A DNA stretch of 64,000 nucleotides from Longimycelium tulufanense (GTDB taxonomy: Bacteria > Actinomycetota > Actinomycetes > Mycobacteriales > Pseudonocardiaceae): the NCBI RefSeq assembly GCF_014645795.1, contig NZ_BMMK01000013.1, forward strand, positions 102,867-166,866, read 5' to 3'. Below are positions 37,618 through 45,094 of the stretch, piece by piece (positions within the stretch are counted from its first letter, which is position 1; each line of letters starts with the position of its first letter). The notes under the pieces were generated by a model that was given only the letters and a program-made list of their open reading frames with translations, was not told the origin of the DNA and did not search any database. A program made the translations under genes and the position numbers.

Positions 37618-38886
37618 TCATCGGCCGCCGGAAGCGGTGGGGGGTGTGCGGCGCCAGTGCGCTTCTGCGCGCAGTGGGGAACACCATGCCGCCGCAACGC
37701 CCAACGCGAGCACGCCCAACGCAACACCCAGCGCGGCGTGCGGTCCGACGCTGACCGTCATGGCTCCCGCCAACATGGCACCCAGTGGTTGGCCCAGGCC
37801 CCACGCCAGCATGCGGGCGGTCGTGTTGACCCGCGACTGCAGCTCGTCAGGGGTCACCTGTTGCCGGTAGCTGACCCCGTTGATCACGACAATCGTTGCT
37901 GTCACACCCCACGCCGATGCCGCCGCTCCGGTGATCAGCCAGTGGGAGGCGACGAGCACCCCCAGCCCGCACGCGAGCGAAGCAGGCAGGGCGAGCAGGG
38001 CTAGGAGTGCCGCGCCGTACCTTCTGACCAGCGGGGGCGTCAGACGGGACGCCGCCAACGCCCCCACGCCCCAGCAGCTCATCAGCACCGCGAGCCGGGC
38101 GTCTCCGGACGGTGCTACCCCGAGCACGCGATCCGCCCAGGGCACGAGAAGTGAGATCCACGCCCCGGTTCCCACCGCGTGCGTCACCCCGACCAGGGTG
38201 AGAACACGAACCGTCCCGTGTCGCCAGAGGAACGTCAAGCCATCCCGTACATCGTGGACGACGAAACCGGACACAGTGGACCGTCGTGTGGATAGCGCAC
38301 GGGTTATTGCTCGGATCAGTAGGGCGGAGGCTACGTAGGTCACCGCGTCCACGGCAAGGAGCGCCGCCGGACTCACCACGGTGACCACCAGTCCCGCCAA
38401 GGGTGGGACGAGAAGCTCGGCCAGCGTGGTCGCACCGTAGACCGACGCGTAGGCCGTGGTGAGTCGGTCCCTACCGACGAGGGAGGGCAATGCACCGAAG
38501 TTGGCCGCGTCGAACACCACGAACAAGGACTGGACGGCAAAGGCTACGAGGACGATGTGGGGCGCCGTCACCGCATCGGCGGCCCAGGCAAGCGGGATCG
38601 TGGCGAGGAGCGCCGCGCTGACGAGATCCGCGGACACCATGAGTCGGCGACGGTCCACGTGATCCGCGAGTGCGCCCGCCACCAACCCGAACAGGAGGTA
38701 GGGCAGGGCTTCCACCACGGCGACGGCGGAGGTCCAACCGGGCGAACCAGTCAGCCGGTAGACCAGGACCGGCAGCGCAACGGCGGTGATCAGCGTGCCC
38801 GACACCGACACCACGCGCGCCAGTAGGTAACGGCGGAAGTCGGCGACGGGGCGCGTGGGTCTGGCGTGCTCCAGGGCGGTCGTCAC
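37618..38886 (-). CDS. MFS transporter, candidate exporter of the RiPP product
   Basis: A 422-residue major facilitator protein with twelve hydrophobic segments; ADHVDRRRLMVSADL is the conserved loop 2-3 motif (DR.GRR type). It resembles drug or siderophore efflux proteins. It is divergent from the RiPP operon, with Zur-like box B lying about 140 bp upstream of its ATG 38886, so it may be co-regulated. Role proposed by context: export of the mature peptide or drug-type efflux. GGAGG-type ribosome site (caggaggtg) precedes the ATG. Confidence 0.88.
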   Translation of the reverse strand: MTTALEHARPTRPVADFRRYLLARVVSVSGTLITAVALPVLVYRLTGSPGWTSAVAVVEALPYLLFGLVAGALADHVDRRRLMVSADLVSAALLATIPLAWAADAVTAPHIVLVAFAVQSLFVVFDAANFGALPSLVGRDRLTTAYASVYGATTLAELLVPPLAGLVVTVVSPAALLAVDAVTYVASALLIRAITRALSTRRSTVSGFVVHDVRDGLTFLWRHGTVRVLTLVGVTHAVGTGAWISLLVPWADRVLGVAPSGDARLAVLMSCWGVGALAASRLTPPLVRRYGAALLALLALPASLACGLGVLVASHWLITGAAASAWGVTATIVVINGVSYRQQVTPDELQSRVNTTARMLAWGLGQPLGAMLAGAMTVSVGPHAALGVALGVLALGVAAAWCSPLRAEAHWRRTPPTASGGR

Positions 38887-38908
38887 CGGACACCTCCTGT
38901 GGGTCCCA

Positions 38909-38973
38909 GAGTTCTGCGACGTCGCGTGTGCGGATCGTCGAGCGGTGCGCGCCGCCTCCGCGGTGATGTCGGA
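38909..38973 (+). pseudogene. Duplicated fragment of the leader-binding gene
   Basis: This stretch matches 39761-39832 inside the leader-binding protein gene: GAGTTCTGCGACGTCGCG against GAGTTCTACGACGTCGCG, then GATCGTCGAGCGGTGCGCGC against GATCGCCGAGCGGTGCGCGC, with one small gap between. In frame it reads EFCDVA...DRRAVRAA, the end of the predicted RRE domain. No start codon or remainder of the gene is present, so it is a scrap of a former second copy. Confidence 0.75.
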
Positions 38974-39027
38974 TCCGACGGCAGGGCCGCACCGGACCTC
39001 GTGACGCCGCCGCCATCCCAGCCTAGA

Positions 39028-39042
39028 CGAGAACGGTTGTCA
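39028..39042. promoter_or_regulatory. Zur-like box B
   Basis: CGAGAACGGTTGTCA, followed by TATTCG, is closely similar to box A (16 of 20 bases in the aligned window) and matches the Zur consensus at 10 of 15. The core GAGAAC-G-GTTGTC is a one-mismatch dyad. It lies upstream of the MFS gene on the minus strand and 460 bp upstream of the precursor gene. Confidence 0.58.
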
Positions 39043-39068
39043 TATTCGATTGGGGCCGTGTCGACCCG

Positions 39069-39245
39069 TTACCCGGAGAGGCTGCTGTTGACGTTGATCG
39101 ACCGGGGGAGTCCGACGTCGCGGTCGATCGCCGGCGCGCACAGGCCGGGGCACGGCCGTGCCCCACTCTCGGGGGAGGCCGGAGCAACGCCACTGGCCCA
39201 AAGTCGAACCAAGATCCACTGGTCACCGGTGGCGTGCAGAAACAT
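39069..39245 (-). CDS. Possible small protein between boxes B and C
   Basis: A 58-residue frame begins MFLHATGDQWILVRLWASG with AGGAG five bases ahead of the ATG. It is Pro/Gly/Ser-rich in the second half. It has no recognised relatives and its codon use is not convincing. A palindrome GGGGCACGGCCGTGCCCC (39147-39164) lies within it. It may be spurious; listed because of the good ribosome site and location. Confidence 0.3.
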   Translation of the reverse strand: MFLHATGDQWILVRLWASGVAPASPESGARPCPGLCAPAIDRDVGLPRSINVNSSLSG

Positions 39246-39426
39246 GGACGCTCCTACGCCTGTTCGATCGCTAGGTGAGCCGGGATCGAGGTCGGCGTCG
39301 ATCCGCGCTGCGCTGGTCCCGGTGCTACTCGCGTGAGGCGTGGTGCTCCCCGCCGTGTGTTGCGCCTCGCCGCGCGTTGCGTCCTCCGTGCGTTGCGTTG
39401 GCTTGAGCGAGCCTCCCATTCCTTGT

Positions 39427-39441
39427 TGGCAATGATTTTCA
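39427..39441. promoter_or_regulatory. Zur-like box C over the RiPP promoter
   Basis: TGGCAATGATTTTCA agrees with the Zur consensus TGAAAATGATTTTCA at 13 of 15 positions, the best match of the three, and contains the perfect dyad AATGA-TTT-TCATT. TTGGCA or TTGTTG could be the -35 element and TACTCC/TGGTAC the -10 element, so the box would cover the promoter spacer. The precursor ATG is 60 bp downstream. Confidence 0.68.
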
Positions 39442-39501
39442 TTTGTGGTACTCCTGGTATCCGCCGGCCGGACGGTCGGGCAACGTGGAAGGAGATTCGC
39501 C

Positions 39502-39609
39502 ATGGACAAGGTCTTTGTGCGCGTGGAGAACGAGCGCGAACTGCCGCACAACTCCGCCAGTCACAGCAACGCGCTGGTCGAGAACCCCTTCGGGGACGAC
39601 CAGGAGTGA
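39502..39609 (+). CDS. RiPP precursor peptide (azole-type), 35 residues
   Basis: A 35-residue peptide with a strong ribosome site (AAGGAG, seven bases before the ATG). Residues 1-15 are MDKVFVRVENERELP, an acidic amphipathic stretch suited to be the leader. Residues 16-23, HNSASHSN, hold three Ser and two His; the C-terminus is ALVENPFGDDQE. There is no Cys or Thr. It is the first gene of an operon encoding a leader-binding protein, a hydrolase, a YcaO and a SagB-type dehydrogenase, the enzyme set that turns Ser/Cys/Thr into azoles. Ser18, Ser20 and Ser22 would be the oxazole sites. The boundary between leader and core is inferred. Expression is probably controlled by Zur-like box C. Confidence 0.72.
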   Translation: MDKVFVRVENERELPHNSASHSNALVENPFGDDQE

Positions 39610-39682
39610 CTCGCTAGTGGTCGCCGCCCCAGCCCCGGGGCGGCGACCACCGCGTCGTCAGCGGTCCGAGAGGTGGAGGGTG

Positions 39683-40894
39683 ATGGCTCGAGAACTGGCG
39701 CCGGGCGCGGCGTTGTTCGCGGTCCCGGGGCGCGGGGACGTCCTACGCGCGCTCGACGGGGAGTTCTACGACGTCGCGTTGCCTGAGGAGGATCGCCGAG
39801 CGGTGCGCGCCGCCCTCCGTGGTGACGTCGGAGCTCACGACACGGCCTCGCCAGTGGCCGGCGACGCCGTTTCCTCGAGCGGCCAAGCCGGTCTGAGCGG
39901 TGAGGGTTCAGGCTGTGCCGCCGATGCCTCGGTTGCGCAGCGGGCTAGGAGCGCGGATCCCCCGGGTGGACAGGGCGACCGGGCTGCTGATGGTTCCGAA
40001 CGGCAGGACCCCGGTGCTGATGACCCTGTTCGGCGGGATACCAGTGTTGGTGGCCCGGATCAGCAGGCTGCCAGCGGTGCCGGTGATCCGGACCAGAAGC
40101 GGGGAGACCGGAACGATCGTCAGGTTCAGTGGGCAGACCACGCGGCCCGCGTTGCTGATGGCACGACTGGGCAGGGGAACCATCACGTAAGGCACCCGCA
40201 TCGGTCGGTGGGCCCGAACGTCAACGGATCCACCTGGGGAGCGGGTCCGGCGGAACCGTCGGCACTCACCGCATTCGCCGCTGCCGGCTACCTCGGTAGG
40301 CGGCGACACTGGCCCGAGGAGCTGGCTCGGATTGGTGTCCTCGGCGACCATCTTGCCCTCCCCGTCCTCGACGCACTGGACATCTTCGGGGCGCGCCCAC
40401 TTCTACTCCGGAAACCGTCCGAAGTGGACAACTACGAGCTTGCAGCCGTTTGCGCTGTCGCCAACGGGCCCGCGCCCGAGCACTGGCTCGACCTCGACCA
40501 CCTCCCCGGCCGCGGCATCGCCTGGCAACGCGTCAGCCGGGAAGGCCGGCACGTCGTGCTGGAACCGGTCGCCGGCCGCGCCGGCGACGTCCGGCATGGC
40601 GACGTGCGCCGGCGCCGCCTCGCAGCGGCGGGATCAGGCCACCGCCATCTGACCGCCTACTGGTCAGGCCACGACGCCATGACCGGAGACGAGCGCCCGG
40701 ATCCCGCCGAACAAGCCCTCATCGCGCACCTCACCGCACTCGACCTGCGTACCTGGGCCCTCGGGCACATGCCGCGCGGCGGCTCCCTGACCCCCGGCGC
40801 GGTGCCTCCCCCGCGCCGGGTCCGCATCCTCGACCTGGACAGTGGCGCCATCAGCGACCACCCGGTGCTTCCGGTGCCGCCTTGCGCCCCGTGA
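39683..40894 (+). CDS. RiPP leader-peptide-binding protein, ocin-ThiF-like YcaO partner
   Basis: About 403 residues. Residues 1-50 (GAALFAVPGRGDVLRALDGE, then FYDVALPEEDRRAVRAAL) look like an RRE winged-helix that binds RiPP leaders. Residues about 50-195 are low-complexity, rich in Asp, Gly, Gln and Arg, with lower third-position GC. Residues 195-403 resemble the degenerate E1/ThiF-like domain of cyclodehydratase partner proteins (IGVLGDHLALPVLDALDIFG, RPLLLRK) and end DHPVLPVPPCAP, the Cys-ending tail typical of the family, although the usual CxxC is reduced to one Cys. GGAGG precedes ATG 39683. It would present the precursor to the YcaO enzyme. Assignment is by pattern and context; direct homology should be checked. 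Confidence 0.68.
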   Translation: MARELAPGAALFAVPGRGDVLRALDGEFYDVALPEEDRRAVRAALRGDVGAHDTASPVAGDAVSSSGQAGLSGEGSGCAADASVAQRARSADPPGGQGDRAADGSERQDPGADDPVRRDTSVGGPDQQAASGAGDPDQKRGDRNDRQVQWADHAARVADGTTGQGNHHVRHPHRSVGPNVNGSTWGAGPAEPSALTAFAAAGYLGRRRHWPEELARIGVLGDHLALPVLDALDIFGARPLLLRKPSEVDNYELAAVCAVANGPAPEHWLDLDHLPGRGIAWQRVSREGRHVVLEPVAGRAGDVRHGDVRRRRLAAAGSGHRHLTAYWSGHDAMTGDERPDPAEQALIAHLTALDLRTWALGHMPRGGSLTPGAVPPPRRVRILDLDSGAISDHPVLPVPPCAP

Positions 40895-42369
40895 TCCACG
40901 TCGAGCAGCACAGGGTGCACGGGCCGGACGGCGTGCGCCTCGCCGTCACCGTCGTCCGGCCCGTGACCCCCGACCGGTTGCCCGTGCTCGTCAACCGCAC
41001 GCCCTACGGACGGCACGAACACCTCGCCGAAGCACGCGCCTGGGCGCGGCTCGGTTTCGCCTGTGTTCTCGGTGACGTGCGCGGACGATTCGACTCCACC
41101 GGCGACTTCCACCCGTATCGGTACGAAGGCGTCGACGGTGCCGCAATCCTACGATGGGTGCACGAACAGGACTTCTGCGACGGGCGGGTCATCCTGGCTG
41201 GCGCCTCGTACGGAGCTCACTGCGCAATCACGACCGCTCTGGCTGACGTCGCCCCCGTCACCGGGCTGATCCTTTCCGTCCCGGCCCTCGGCTACGGGGC
41301 AACGGCCCGGGAGCCGGGCGGAGCGGCTCGGCTCGCCTGTCGGATCGGCTGGTGGGCCGAGCACGGTGGAGCCCGACGCCCCCGCCGACCGACTCCACGA
41401 ACCACCGATCTGCTGGCCCGCGTTCCCATCCGCTCCACCATGGAATGGTTACTCGGCACGAACCCGCCGGGCTGGGATGACCTGTGGAAGGCGGGCACCA
41501 GGGATCCACTCTGGTCCGAACTGTCCAGACTGGACATTCCACTACTGCTGGTCGGTGGCGTGCACGACCCCTTCGCGCAGCAGACCCTCGAGCTGGCCAA
41601 GGTATGGAGGGGGCCGGTACGTCTCGTCCTCGGCCCCTGGGGCCACGGGCTGGACTCCGAAGCTCCCGGCCGCGCGCTCGGCGGCCGGCGGCTGGGCGCG
41701 CTCTACGCAACGTGGACTGAAGCGCTCTGCGTCGGGCGACTGACCGGGAGACGCAGCTGGATCGCGGTCGACGGCCAGGGCCAGTGGCGCCGGTGGTGGC
41801 CCGGTTCCGGAGTGGAGCGGAACACTCGGGTGACGATCGAGCAGGATTCTTTCCGCGCCGCACCGGGAGACCCGTTCCGGTCCCGACGACCGCGCGCCGA
41901 TCTCCGAAGCGACGCGGCACGCCAGGACCGTGCATTGTTCCGGACCCCGCCGCTGACCTCCGGGGAACTTCGTGGTGCGCTGGCGGCCCGGCTACGCGTC
42001 ATCGCCGATGCGGTGGACGCCGACTGGGTACTTCGAGTCTCCGCCGAGCTACCCGGTGGGGCGATGCCCCAACTCGGACACGCGATCCAACGGGTCCAGC
42101 ACGTGCCGGAGCAGCCCACCGACATCACCCTGACCGTCGGCCCGCTCGGCACGGTACTCCCCACCGGGAGCCGGCTGCGGTTCGAACTGGCCGGCCATCA
42201 CTGGCCCCGACACGCACGTAACCCGCACACCGGGGTCGACCCCGTTGACGCCGTGGATCTCCGTCCCAGCCGGCGTCGGCTCCTCGATGCCACGGTCTGG
42301 CTGCCGTGGTGGGAGCAGGGCGCCGACGCCGTTCCCGCCGCCGCTCTCATCGAGGAGGTCACCCAATGA
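40891..42369 (+). CDS. CocE/NonD (S15-type) alpha/beta hydrolase in RiPP operon
   Basis: A 492-residue serine hydrolase of the CocE/NonD/X-Pro dipeptidyl-peptidase group. Domain order is hydrolase core then the C-terminal jelly-roll. The triad is visible: Ser106 in LAGASYGAH, Asp226 in VGGVHDPF and His252 in LGPWGHG. The GDVRGRFDSTG loop is typical. GTG 40891 overlaps the stop of the preceding gene by 4 bases (GTGA) and its own stop overlaps the YcaO start, so it is firmly part of the operon. S15 enzymes cut after Pro near the N-terminus; the precursor has a single Leu-Pro before His16, so a role in leader removal is an attractive guess. Confidence 0.88.
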   Translation: MIHVEQHRVHGPDGVRLAVTVVRPVTPDRLPVLVNRTPYGRHEHLAEARAWARLGFACVLGDVRGRFDSTGDFHPYRYEGVDGAAILRWVHEQDFCDGRVILAGASYGAHCAITTALADVAPVTGLILSVPALGYGATAREPGGAARLACRIGWWAEHGGARRPRRPTPRTTDLLARVPIRSTMEWLLGTNPPGWDDLWKAGTRDPLWSELSRLDIPLLLVGGVHDPFAQQTLELAKVWRGPVRLVLGPWGHGLDSEAPGRALGGRRLGALYATWTEALCVGRLTGRRSWIAVDGQGQWRRWWPGSGVERNTRVTIEQDSFRAAPGDPFRSRRPRADLRSDAARQDRALFRTPPLTSGELRGALAARLRVIADAVDADWVLRVSAELPGGAMPQLGHAIQRVQHVPEQPTDITLTVGPLGTVLPTGSRLRFELAGHHWPRHARNPHTGVDPVDAVDLRPSRRRLLDATVWLPWWEQGADAVPAAALIEEVTQ

Positions 42370-43700
42370 CGTCCGCCCTGCCGAACAGCGCACTCGTCGA
42401 TCCCATGACCGGGATCATCCGGCGGCTGGTCGACGTCGCACCCGTTCCCGGGATGCCGCCGCGCTACCGGGGGATGACCGCCGAGGTCGCCGACGCCCGA
42501 CGCCTCGGGGCCTGGCCGGCGGACCGGGTCAGCCTCGGCACCACCTTCGGGGACGTCGACGGGGCCCGGGTTGCCGCCCTCGGCGAGGCGGTCGAGCGGT
42601 ACTGCGGCAACTGCGTGCCCACCGACCTGCGACGGGCCTCCGCCGCCGAACTGATGGCATCGGGGGAGCGCCTGCTCGGTCCCGACGACCTTCCGTTCTT
42701 CCGTGCGGACCAGTACGGGCGTCCAGGCTTCCCGTACCAACCGTTCACCACGGATTTCGAGCTGCTGTGGGCCCGCGGTGTGGAGGACGGCGAGCCGTGT
42801 TGGGTTCCCGCGTCCTGGGCCTACCTCAACTTCCATAGTGGACAACGTCGAGGTGAGCCTCGTCTGCACCATCTCAACTACGCCGGAATCGCGACCGGGG
42901 AGGGCGGGGAGGACGCGATACGGCGCGGGCTGCTGGAGCTCGTCGAACGTGACGCGTTGGAACTGTGGTGGCACCTGGGCGCACCCACCACCGGCATTCC
43001 CCTCGACGAGGTTCCGGGACTGGCGCGGGAGATGGCGGGTTCCCGGCTCAGCACCCACCTCGTCGAGCTGCCCACCGAGCATCCGGTCGCCTGCGTCGCC
43101 GCTGTCGTGGTCGACGAGGAGACCGGAATCGTCGCCGGCGGCGGAGCCGCACGGTTCGATCCGGCGGAAGCCTGCGTCAAGGCCGTGCTGGAAGCCGTGC
43201 ACACCTGGGTCTTCACGCTGGGACTGCTCGAACCCGATGGCTGGGTGTTCGCCGCCATCGAGGCCGGGATCCTCGCCGAGGGGCTCTACCTCCCGCACCG
43301 GACCGACCGCGGCTACGCCGACGACGCGGGACCGGACCTCGCGCGGATCCGCGACCTGGGGGCACAACCGCAATATTGGCTCGATCCGCGGGTGCGGCAC
43401 CGCCTCCTGCCGCGATTCACCGCACCACGGCGGATCGTCGGGCTGGACTCGCTCCCGGCCGGCGACCTGGCCGCGTTGCGCACCAGCCTGCGGCAACAGG
43501 GCTGCCGCGTGGTGAACGTCGACCTCACCACCCCGGACATCGCCGAAACCTCGCTCCGGGTGCAACGGGTGTGTGCGACCGGCCTCATACCCAACGCCCC
43601 CGCGGCATTCCGTTACCTCGGCCTGCCCCGGTGGTCCCGGGTCCGCGTCGAACGAGGATGGGACGGCGGCATCCTGCTCGACCCACCGCCGTTCCTCTGA
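42366..43700 (+). CDS. YcaO cyclodehydratase
   Basis: A 444-residue YcaO enzyme, which uses ATP to cyclise Ser, Thr or Cys side chains onto the backbone. The conserved ATP/Mg-binding acidic residues are present: GEAVERYCG (Glu74, Glu77), LLELVERDALE (Glu191, Glu194) and ACVKAVLEAVH (Glu276). The C-terminus is Pro-rich, ILLDPPPFL, similar to the PxPxP tail of azoline-forming YcaOs and suggesting azoline rather than thioamide chemistry. Its ATG overlaps the hydrolase stop (ATGA). Partner of the ocin-ThiF-like protein at 39683. Confidence 0.92.
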   Translation: MTSALPNSALVDPMTGIIRRLVDVAPVPGMPPRYRGMTAEVADARRLGAWPADRVSLGTTFGDVDGARVAALGEAVERYCGNCVPTDLRRASAAELMASGERLLGPDDLPFFRADQYGRPGFPYQPFTTDFELLWARGVEDGEPCWVPASWAYLNFHSGQRRGEPRLHHLNYAGIATGEGGEDAIRRGLLELVERDALELWWHLGAPTTGIPLDEVPGLAREMAGSRLSTHLVELPTEHPVACVAAVVVDEETGIVAGGGAARFDPAEACVKAVLEAVHTWVFTLGLLEPDGWVFAAIEAGILAEGLYLPHRTDRGYADDAGPDLARIRDLGAQPQYWLDPRVRHRLLPRFTAPRRIVGLDSLPAGDLAALRTSLRQQGCRVVNVDLTTPDIAETSLRVQRVCATGLIPNAPAAFRYLGLPRWSRVRVERGWDGGILLDPPPFL

Positions 43701-43714
43701 GCCGGACTCGTGCG

Positions 43715-45094
43715 ATGGGAGCCGTGGTGGAAGCACTACGTTCGGCTTGGTCGGGTGTTGATCCAGGCGGCACCAACCCGGCCCAGCGACCACCGGTGAG
43801 CCGGCGTTGGCCGGGGCCGGCGGTGCCGCTGACGCGATGGCCGGGTCGCGGGCTCGGCGGTTTTCTCGACCTGGCTGTGGCGGCCGATCCGCGGCGCGTG
43901 GGCGGCGGGGTACGACTGCGACGCGTGCCCTCGGCCGGCGGGCGCTATCCCGTCGACCTCCATGTGGTGAGCAATGGTGTGGCGTACCGGTACGACCCGA
44001 TCGCACATGCCCTGGCCGCACCGGTTCACGTTGAAGCGAACTTTGTTGGCGCGTGTGTGGTGCTGTCACTCGTGCCCCGGCGAACCACGTGGCGGTACGG
44101 CGCACGCTCCCTTCCGGTCGTGCTGCTTGATCTCGGGCATGCGGTGGCGTCGTTGCTGGCCGCCGCCACCGCATGCAACATCCCGGCCCACGCGGTTGTC
44201 GGAATTCCCGGCGAGCGCCTGGCCGCGCTCGCCGGACTTCCCTGGGACGCCGGAGCGGTGCGGTGGCCGGGGTGCGCCCCCGAGTACCCGCTCGCGGTTG
44301 TCCACATGCTTGTCCACAAGCCTGTGGACAGGCTGGGGATAACCGCGAGTTGTCCACAGGCCGAGCCTGGAGAACATCTGTTTCCGCTGGTAGATGGGGC
44401 CCTTCGGGAGTTGTGCACGGCGGCGGACGACAGACCTGATCGGGCGAACCTTGCTGTGGACAACCGGGCGGAGACGCTCTTGGCGAGGCGTAGTGCCGCC
44501 TGGCCACTGCGCGGCAACGTGCCCGACGAGGCGTTGCGAAGCATCCTTGCCGCGGCCCGCTCGATCTCGACGCCAGACCCACCCGCAACCGCGGGCAGTG
44601 CCGCGGCAAGCGCCACGACACCTCCCACGTTTCTGGTCGAGCAACTGCCGATCACGGCAAGCGCCGTGGGCGTCCGTGAGAGGCGGCAAGCTGCCACGGC
44701 TCACCGGCGACGTGCGGGGGAGAGGCCGTCACCTTCCGCCAGTCCCACCGGTCACCTGCGACGGGATCACGCCATCTCCACACTGCTCATCCGGCCGGAC
44801 GAGCACCGAGAACTCGCCGCGGCGCTGGCCCCGCGCTCCTGCGGTCAACCGCAGGCCACGGAGTCGGCCGCCCTTCTTCTCGTCGCGGGCACCCCGGAGC
44901 CCACTCCCCGCCAGGCTCGCCACGACCTGGTGCACGCCGGACTCGCCGTCCACCAGGCGTGGCTCGCCGCCACCCGGCTCGGCCTCCGCGCCCGGCCGGT
45001 TGGCTGCTGGATCGACGCCGTTCTGCGACTGCCCGAACGGCGACGCCTACTCCACGCCCTCGCTCTGGGACCGGCACCGATGGACCGGAGCTGA
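43715..45094 (+). CDS. SagB-type dehydrogenase, two-domain
   Basis: About 459 residues with two nitroreductase-like halves. The N-terminal half has the SagB hallmark RRVPSAGGRYPVDLHVV followed by YRYDPIAHAL. The C-terminal half shows ESAALLLVAG and a helix LVHAGLAVHQAWLAATRLGL typical of the FMN-binding fold. Such enzymes oxidise azolines to azoles with FMN. The middle (residues about 190-260) is Cys/Asp-rich and coincides with a cluster of DnaA-box sequences. ATG 43715 lies 15 bp after the YcaO stop. It ends the RiPP operon. Confidence 0.82.
   Translation: MGAVVEALRSAWSGVDPGGTNPAQRPPVSRRWPGPAVPLTRWPGRGLGGFLDLAVAADPRRVGGGVRLRRVPSAGGRYPVDLHVVSNGVAYRYDPIAHALAAPVHVEANFVGACVVLSLVPRRTTWRYGARSLPVVLLDLGHAVASLLAAATACNIPAHAVVGIPGERLAALAGLPWDAGAVRWPGCAPEYPLAVVHMLVHKPVDRLGITASCPQAEPGEHLFPLVDGALRELCTAADDRPDRANLAVDNRAETLLARRSAAWPLRGNVPDEALRSILAAARSISTPDPPATAGSAAASATTPPTFLVEQLPITASAVGVRERRQAATAHRRRAGERPSPSASPTGHLRRDHAISTLLIRPDEHRELAAALAPRSCGQPQATESAALLLVAGTPEPTPRQARHDLVHAGLAVHQAWLAATRLGLRARPVGCWIDAVLRLPERRRLLHALALGPAPMDRS
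44298..44463. repeat. Cluster of DnaA-box-like sequences inside the sagB-like gene
   Basis: Four exact TTGTCCACA motifs (44298, 44310, 44350 and, inverted, 44455-44463) plus CTGTCCACA inverted at 44323-44331 and TTATCCCCA inverted at 44335. TTGTCCACA is the DnaA-box spelling of high-GC actinobacteria. TGTCCACA and TGTGGACA at 44311-44330 form a perfect 8-bp hairpin stem. All lie within coding sequence. Confidence 0.75.

Noticed and set aside
39254..39442. Minus-strand frame beginning MKIIANKEWE
   Set aside because: Its ATG lies within Zur-like box C, it has no ribosome site and the rest is an Arg-rich low-complexity run.
42198..44621. Open frame of 807 codons on the minus strand across the YcaO and SagB genes
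   Set aside because: Shadow frame; YcaO and SagB motifs are clear on the + strand.
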